Below are positions 8,884 through 13,715 of a DNA stretch of 13,715 nt, one piece after another. Numbering within the stretch: position 1 is the stretch's first letter; the number at the start of each line of letters is the position of its first letter. Position numbers and translations under genes: made by a program. The notes under the pieces are model-generated. The model worked only from the letters and a program-made list of their open reading frames with translations, ran no database searches and had not been told where the DNA came from. This stretch comes from an uncultured Solobacterium sp. (GTDB lineage: Bacteria; Bacillota_I; Bacilli_A; Erysipelotrichales; Erysipelotrichaceae), in assembly GCA_927911475.1 (NCBI GenBank), contig CAKMPP010000112.1, forward strand, positions 1-13,715, written 5' to 3'.

Positions 8884-9839
8884 AATATAACTTTAGCTCA
8901 GCTGCCTGCTGATCCCAGATAGCGTAATCCGCTTCTCCACGGTGATCAGGTATGTGATACTTTTCTTTTAAAATCTTACCAAAATAAGCATTGACCTTTT
9001 TAGAACCATTGATATTTAAATGGTCTCCACGGTCTAATGTATCTGTCGTCCAATCAAGCGCAAGTGCATTATCTAGCTTATTTAAATCATAATATGTAAT
9101 TCCGTAGTTATCACATAGTGCTTGAATCACATCATGTCGTTCATCACTCCAGTTCTTTGGAGATGGTGAACTAACCATAATTAGTTCAACCTGATTCTCT
9201 TTACATAACTGTACAATCTTTTCAAAGTACTTCATCGTCTCAGGATAGATTGCTGTTTCACGCTTATTTGTCTTCATATACTGATCAGATCCCTGATATG
9301 GACGAATCTTGACACGTGCATAATACCCCTTACATTGATCTGCATATGCGTTTTCCTTTGGTTGCGCCAAGCAAATTAACGCCAAGGTTGATTGACTTAT
9401 AGATATTGTGGTGGTGTAATACAGGGAATATCTGTTCTGCCATCATCAATACTGAATCTTCCTTGTTATAAACTGCATTCTTACGGAATAAAGTATTTGG
9501 CTCTAATACCAAGATTTTTGGTTTTTGATGTTTTAATACTTCTTCTAGAACGGTATAGCAGTCATTTAAACGCTGCGCACTACCACCTAGATTATAGGAA
9601 GCGATACCCTGTTCTTTCCAATACTGGAAAGGAGAGAATGTATTACTGGCCTCACTGTCACCTGTAAATAAGACATCCAGCGTATTCTCTTTTTCTTGGC
9701 TCACTGCATCAATTTTTCGATTTACCAACTGAATGTCATATACATTTTCATATTCCTTTGGTGCTACAAAATATGATGTACCGATCAGTAAACATACCAA
9801 AACCAATAGAAAGGCAACTGGTTTTAATGCTTTCTTCAT
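8882..9839 (-). CDS. SGNH-hydrolase-like protein of the MBOAT operon (DltD-like role), one-base frameshift
   Basis: Two frames, 9839-9330 and a part ending at 8882, join if one A is removed from the run at 9357-9359 (plus-strand TTT). The junction becomes LLGATKENAYADQ and the protein has 318 residues. It starts with a basic, hydrophobic segment (about 5-25) that anchors or secretes it. The nucleophile block is FTGDSEAS (Ser62), and a C-terminal RGDHLNINGSKK holds the probable catalytic His273 with nearby aspartates. Such proteins accompany MBOAT acyltransferases and complete acyl transfer to, or removal from, surface polymers. It is shorter than classical DltD (about 400 residues) and has GDS rather than the usual GSS-like nucleophile context, so I do not name it dltD. 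AAGGAG precedes the start; it is third in the operon. Confidence 0.8.
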
Positions 9840-9870
9840 ACATACTCCTTACTAAAAACTTAATATAAAC

Positions 9871-10099
9871 TTATTCAGCTTGTAGTCTTTGTACCATCGC
9901 AAGTAACGCAGCAGCGCTGTTAAAGTTTGCCGGTACAATATCAGATGCTGGAATCTGAATGTCGTAATGATCATTCAAAGCACTGATAATTGATAAAATA
10001 TCAAATGAATCTAATACTGCATCATCGATTAATGTTGTGCAGTTTTCAAAATCTGCATCATCTTTAATGTCGTTTAAAAATTTCTAATAATTCTTCCAT
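9871..10099 (-). CDS. acyl carrier protein (DltC-like), one-base frameshift
   Basis: The direct frame runs only MEELLEIFKRH before a stop. Removing one base from the T5 run (plus-strand A5, 10076-10080) yields a 75-residue acidic protein whose conserved block VLDSFDIL carries the serine (Ser31) that receives 4'-phosphopantetheine, followed by ALNDHYDIQIP, a typical second-half carrier sequence. AAAAGGAG precedes the ATG at good spacing. It lies 19 bases after the MBOAT gene and 31 bases before the SGNH gene, the same order as dltB-dltC-dltD. It should carry an activated acyl or D-alanyl group to the MBOAT protein at the membrane. The ligase that loads it is not in the window. The gene is easy to miss because it is short and broken. 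Confidence 0.85.
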
Positions 10100-10118
10100 T
10101 GTTTTTCTCCTTTTGACG

Positions 10119-11660
10119 CTAGAATCCAGCGTACATCATTTTGATAATATCATATCCCGGTCCATACGCACCGAAGAATATAATATAGAATATCACAAGA
10201 TATAGAATACTCCATCGTATTACTAATGGTTTGGCTTCAAAAACCTTGCGGATTGGATAACCTATTTCCTTTAGGATATCTACAATTACCACAATCACAA
10301 ACGCAACTCCAACTGTGATGTAATCCCACGCATCCATACCAAGATAAGGAATTGTTGACCAAGCATCTGCCCAATCAAAGCGTGTGAATAAAGATTGTAC
10401 CATCGTAATAATCTGTCCCCCAGAAGAAGCCGCAAAGACCATCTCACCAAAGCACACAATCACAAGTAACTTCACAAAGCGGAAAATACGATAGCCAAAT
10501 CCATTTTGGTTGATATGAAACTTCTTGCAGAAGTTTTCTGTTGGTTTCTCCATGAACAATTCCGCAAAGATTAAAATGAAGTAGTAAATACCATATAGAA
10601 TATAGTTCCACTGTGGACCATGCCACAAACCATTAGAGATCCACACACAGAATAACGCAATCGCAGGTCCAATATACTTTGCGACTGTCTTACCTAGATG
10701 TTGTTTACACCACTTGGTTAGCTTCATGATAGGTTTAGAAAGTGATACTGGATAGAAGATATAATCTCTAAAGAATGTACCTAATGTAATATGCCAACGG
10801 TGCCAGAAGTCGGACGCATTCTTCGCAAAGAATGGCTGTGTGAAATTCTCCGGTAATATAATTCCGAAGATTCTAGCACTACCAATCGCAATATCAATCG
10901 ATCCAGCAAAGTCCATATATAACTGAATCGTACAGAAGATTGCTCCAACTAATACAAGTCCACCCATGGATTCATACCTAGAGAAGATTGCATTTACTAC
11001 CGGAGCCATATGGTCCGCAATCGCAACCTTCTTAAACATACCCCAAAGAATACGTTCAAACCCAATAATCATATTCTCTTGGCTAATCGGCTTACCTTCT
11101 GTTAACCTCTCACCAATCTCACTAAATCGTGCAATCGGACCTTCCACAAGGGTTGGAAAGAATGTCGCAAACAATAACAGTTTTGCATAGCACTGCACCG
11201 GTTCAATCTTTCCACTATTGATATCCGCAAGATATGAAACAAGCTGCAAAGTATAATAACTAATACCGATTGGAACCAGAATCTTTAGCGGTGTAAATGT
11301 CTGCTGTAATACCGCAAAGACCCCTGTCGCAAAGAAGTTTGTATACTTTAAAGCCAAAAGTACCGCAAGATTCAACAAGATACCAGCCGTCAAAATACGA
11401 CCCTTCTGTTTCTTAAATACCTTTTTATCTACACCTTCCGGTGCCTTTTTCATTTCACCTAATTTCTTACCGATGAAAAAGGTAATGAGGGTTGTTACTA
11501 AACAATATACTACCAACCAACCCGACCATACTCCGAAGAAAACCAGATTCGCAAGCAGTAGTACCATCCAACGATACTTCTGTTTCACTATCTGATAGAA
11601 CAACATCGTAATCGGCAGAAATATAACTAAATAACCTAAAGCGTTATACGATAAATTCAT
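10119..11660 (-). CDS. MBOAT family membrane O-acyltransferase (DltB/AlgI-like)
   Basis: The 513-residue polytopic protein has about ten or more membrane segments and the family hallmarks: MDFAGSIDIAIG (249-260), SDFWHRWHITLGTFFRDYIF (283-302) and the catalytic histidine in NGLWHGPQWN (His347). MBOAT proteins move an acyl group from a carrier across the membrane to a surface acceptor. It is longer than classical DltB (about 400) and closer to AlgI/PatA in length. I chose the ATG at 11658-11660, since MNLSYNALGYLVIFLPI matches the usual MBOAT start and GGAAAG lies upstream; an ATG at 11678 would add six residues but has no ribosome site. The acyl carrier and SGNH genes follow directly. No dltA-like gene precedes it, as the next gene upstream is divergent. 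Confidence 0.9.
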   Translation of the reverse strand: MNLSYNALGYLVIFLPITMLFYQIVKQKYRWMVLLLANLVFFGVWSGWLVVYCLVTTLITFFIGKKLGEMKKAPEGVDKKVFKKQKGRILTAGILLNLAVLLALKYTNFFATGVFAVLQQTFTPLKILVPIGISYYTLQLVSYLADINSGKIEPVQCYAKLLLFATFFPTLVEGPIARFSEIGERLTEGKPISQENMIIGFERILWGMFKKVAIADHMAPVVNAIFSRYESMGGLVLVGAIFCTIQLYMDFAGSIDIAIGSARIFGIILPENFTQPFFAKNASDFWHRWHITLGTFFRDYIFYPVSLSKPIMKLTKWCKQHLGKTVAKYIGPAIALFCVWISNGLWHGPQWNYILYGIYYFILIFAELFMEKPTENFCKKFHINQNGFGYRIFRFVKLLVIVCFGEMVFAASSGGQIITMVQSLFTRFDWADAWSTIPYLGMDAWDYITVGVAFVIVVIVDILKEIGYPIRKVFEAKPLVIRWSILYLVIFYIIFFGAYGPGYDIIKMMYAGF

Positions 11661-11699
11661 AAGTAAATATCTTTCCATTCTTATAAAATAACATTCAAT

Positions 11700-11730
11700 A
11701 TTATAGTGCAGTTTTATAAAATTACACTAT
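11700..11730 (-). promoter_or_regulatory. promoter -10 and overlapping operator-like dyad of the MBOAT operon
   Basis: A perfect TATAAT on the minus strand (11700-11705) lies about 40 bases before the chosen MBOAT start; the -35 region is weak. A 28-base dyad covers 11703-11730: arms ATAGTG/CACTAT around a central TTTTATAAAA, 12 of 14 pairs symmetrical. The dyad overlaps the -10, so a repressor binding there would block this operon. The regulator is not known. Confidence 0.5.
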
Positions 11731-11764
11731 TTTCTGACTAAAAAAAATATCATTTTTATTGAAT

Positions 11765-11811
11765 TTCACACGATTCACACTACCTTCACATATTTTGAAC
11801 TGTTTTGTGAA
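11765..11811 (+). repeat. TTCACA repeats around the aldolase -35
   Basis: TTCACA occurs at 11765-11770, 11774-11779 and 11785-11790, and inverted as TGTGAA at 11806-11811. The last two copies flank the -35 hexamer. The spacing (9 and 11 bases between starts) is near one helical turn, as for cooperative regulator sites. The hexamers are short, so chance is possible. Confidence 0.4.
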
Positions 11812-11823
11812 AAGGATTATAAT
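11795..11823 (+). promoter_or_regulatory. sigma-A type promoter of the aldolase gene
   Basis: TTGAAC (11795-11800) and a perfect TATAAT (11818-11823) are 17 bases apart. Transcription would start near 11830, just ahead of a GTTAGT-TAAT-ACTAAC dyad. Confidence 0.8.
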
Positions 11824-11832
11824 ATATGTAGT

Positions 11833-11848
11833 GTTAGTTAATACTAAC
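11833..11848 (+). promoter_or_regulatory. operator-like dyad at the aldolase transcription start
   Basis: GTTAGTTAATACTAAC has perfect six-base arms around a four-base centre. It lies just past the predicted start of transcription and directly before the AGGAGGT ribosome site, a position suited to repression. No regulator family can be assigned with confidence. Confidence 0.45.
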
Positions 11849-11862
11849 CAGGAGGTAAGATA

Positions 11863-12753
11863 ATGAATCAACAACAACTAGAACGAATGCATTCAGATTT
11901 AGGATTTATTGCTGCCTTAGACCAATCTGGTGGATCAACACCAAAAGCCTTACGTGCATATGGCCTAGACGAGACAGCTTATGCAAATGATGAGGAGATG
12001 TTCGATTGTGTACATCAAATGCGTACACGTATCATCAAAACACCATCCTTCAACAAAGACGGTATCTTAGCCGCAATTCTATTCGAGAATACAATGGACC
12101 GTATGATTGATGGCAAGTATACTGCTGACTATTTGTGGCAAGAGAAAGGAATCGTTCCAATCTTAAAGATCGACAAAGGTTTGGCGGAAGAAAAGAATCA
12201 TGTCAAGCTGATGAAGCCTATCCCAAATCTTGCAGAAACACTCAAACACGCTGTCGAAGATCGTCATATCTTCGGAACGAAAGAACGCTCTGTTATCTAT
12301 GACTACGATGAACAAGGTATTCGCGATGTCATCGCCCAACAGTTTGATATAGCCTTACAAGTATGGAACGCTGGTGCTGTCGCAATCATTGAACCAGAAG
12401 TAGACATTCACAATCCACACAAAGCAGAATCTGAAGCCTTTATGTTAGAAGTGATCAACGAACATCTTTCAAAATTAGATTCTGATGTAAAAGTGATGTT
12501 TAAGTTAACAATTCCAACAGTAAATAATTTATATGCGGATCTTATGAAGAATCCTCATGTTGTACGTGTTGTTGCGTTATCAGGTGGATATTCACAAGAT
12601 GAGGCATGTCACCTACTATCACTGAACCACGGTATGATTGCGTCCTTCTCACGTGCCTTTGCACAAGACTTACGCTACCAACAAACTGACGAAGAATTTG
12701 ACGCAACTGTAAAAGCAGCTATCGCCAAAATTTACGCAGCTTCCATCGCATAA
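11863..12753 (+). CDS. fda: class I fructose-bisphosphate aldolase
   Basis: The 296-residue protein has exactly the length of the Staphylococcus class I aldolase and its landmark sequences: the N-terminal GFIAALDQSGGSTPKAL (14-30), VPILKIDKGL (98-107), IIEPEVDIHNP (175-185) and the Schiff-base lysine in MFKLTIP (Lys214). It splits fructose 1,6-bisphosphate into dihydroxyacetone phosphate and glyceraldehyde 3-phosphate in glycolysis, without a metal. A full AGGAGGT ribosome site precedes the ATG. It is monocistronic: its own promoter, a possible operator in the leader, and a strong terminator follow. It is metabolically separate from the envelope genes around it. Confidence 0.95.
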   Translation: MNQQQLERMHSDLGFIAALDQSGGSTPKALRAYGLDETAYANDEEMFDCVHQMRTRIIKTPSFNKDGILAAILFENTMDRMIDGKYTADYLWQEKGIVPILKIDKGLAEEKNHVKLMKPIPNLAETLKHAVEDRHIFGTKERSVIYDYDEQGIRDVIAQQFDIALQVWNAGAVAIIEPEVDIHNPHKAESEAFMLEVINEHLSKLDSDVKVMFKLTIPTVNNLYADLMKNPHVVRVVALSGGYSQDEACHLLSLNHGMIASFSRAFAQDLRYQQTDEEFDATVKAAIAKIYAASIA

Positions 12754-13715
12754 TCAAGAAATACAGTCTATTGAAATACCTGTGCAGAATACAGCACAGG
12801 TATTTTTCTCTCTTATTTCTATAAAACTTTTACATTGTAAAGAAAAAAGAGTATAGTATATGTACCATATTAGGCAAACTGCCTAATCACTTCCATTTAT
12901 TTATTCAAATGAATGGTGACTTTCTCAACAATATTTTATATAGTTCATTCAACCAGCATCCTTCAATACTACAACGATATTCTGATCTTTGCGAATATCA
13001 GCTTTCTATGTTCATTGTTTGTATCATAAGGAGGAAGATATGATGAAACTCTTAAAGAAACTTTTTGTCATCTTGGTATGCGTAATGATGACAACCCCGC
13101 TCTTACATGCCGCAGTCATTGCAGAAGAAATGCCTGACGAATACAAAGAGTACATAAAGGATAATTATTGGGCTGAGTTAAATTGGTTCCAAAATGATAA
13201 CTATAAGGGGGTAGTTCCTACATATCTAAACGACTACTTTACAAGCAGTCGTTTAAGTTGGTATAACAGACTGAACTACGATGAATTGGTTCCATTTTTC
13301 CCAAGTGCCGGATTTTCAAGCAGTCCACAAGTAGATTCTGAAGAGCTTGATGTGATTAATCAATGGTTTGGAACATACGCGAAAGATCTCCCACATAGAC
13401 AACCTACTGATCCTACTCTTAATCGTTGGCCTGGTGGAAAACAGTGGAATCCATATAACTTTAATTACGCAACAGAATTATTAAATGAGGGAATCACCGA
13501 CTATAATGCACGTGCAGATATACGAGAAAGAGGATTATCTAGCACAGCTGTCATTGAGCATATGATTGGTGATACAGTCAATTTAGATTTTGATGTAGAT
13601 GTATCTCTTTTAAAGAAGACATTACTTACCCAATTTATTAGTCTTTTAAACTCCGAATTCCCTGCGTATTATATGATGAAGGATAATATGCCTGAGACTG
13701 CCAAGGCACACAGGG

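Overview
This is a chromosomal segment of a low-GC Gram-positive bacterium (Bacillota). Evidence includes strong AGGAGG-type ribosome sites, a tRNA with encoded CCA, a 296-residue class I fructose-bisphosphate aldolase of the Staphylococcus/Erysipelotrichia type, leucine-rich-repeat lipoproteins, and a MurE whose substrate motif is not the diaminopimelate type. Erysipelotrichales is my best guess, but only from general gene character; nothing here fixes the genus.

Layout. 1-778 (minus): two tandem related lipoprotein genes, one cut by the window edge, the other an LRR (BspA-like) lipoprotein with a frameshift. 933-2948 (minus): an operon of a frameshifted lipoprotein, a stand-alone GltD-like FAD/NAD(P) oxidoreductase and a small membrane protein, closed by a terminator. 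3004-3184 (plus): a tRNA-Thr(CGT) with its own promoter and terminator. 3183-6642 (minus): a three-gene peptidoglycan operon of ATP-grasp carboxylate-amine ligase, Asp/Glu racemase and MurE, best explained as synthesis of a lysine-type stem peptide with a D-aspartate side branch. 6702-7247 (minus): a two-TM protein of unknown function. 7385-8844 (plus): an L,D-transpeptidase of Ldt(fm)-like architecture. 8882-11660 (minus): an MBOAT acyltransferase, acyl carrier protein and SGNH-hydrolase-like operon that resembles dltBCD without dltA. 11863-12753 (plus): fructose-bisphosphate aldolase. 13040-13715 (plus): start of a secreted protein of unknown function behind a ~180 nt structured leader.

The genes form a cell-envelope neighbourhood. 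The ligase and racemase could make and attach D-Asp to the stem peptide built by MurE, the L,D-transpeptidase could cross-link such branched stems, and the MBOAT module probably acylates a wall or surface glycopolymer.

Important caveat: six protein genes or gene remnants are broken by exactly one base each, and the tRNA T-loop carries one extra base. Most of these changes are in short homopolymers and each is repaired by a single-base change that restores conserved motifs. This looks much more like sequencing or assembly error than gene decay. Broken genes are therefore annotated as single full-length CDS with the shift stated.
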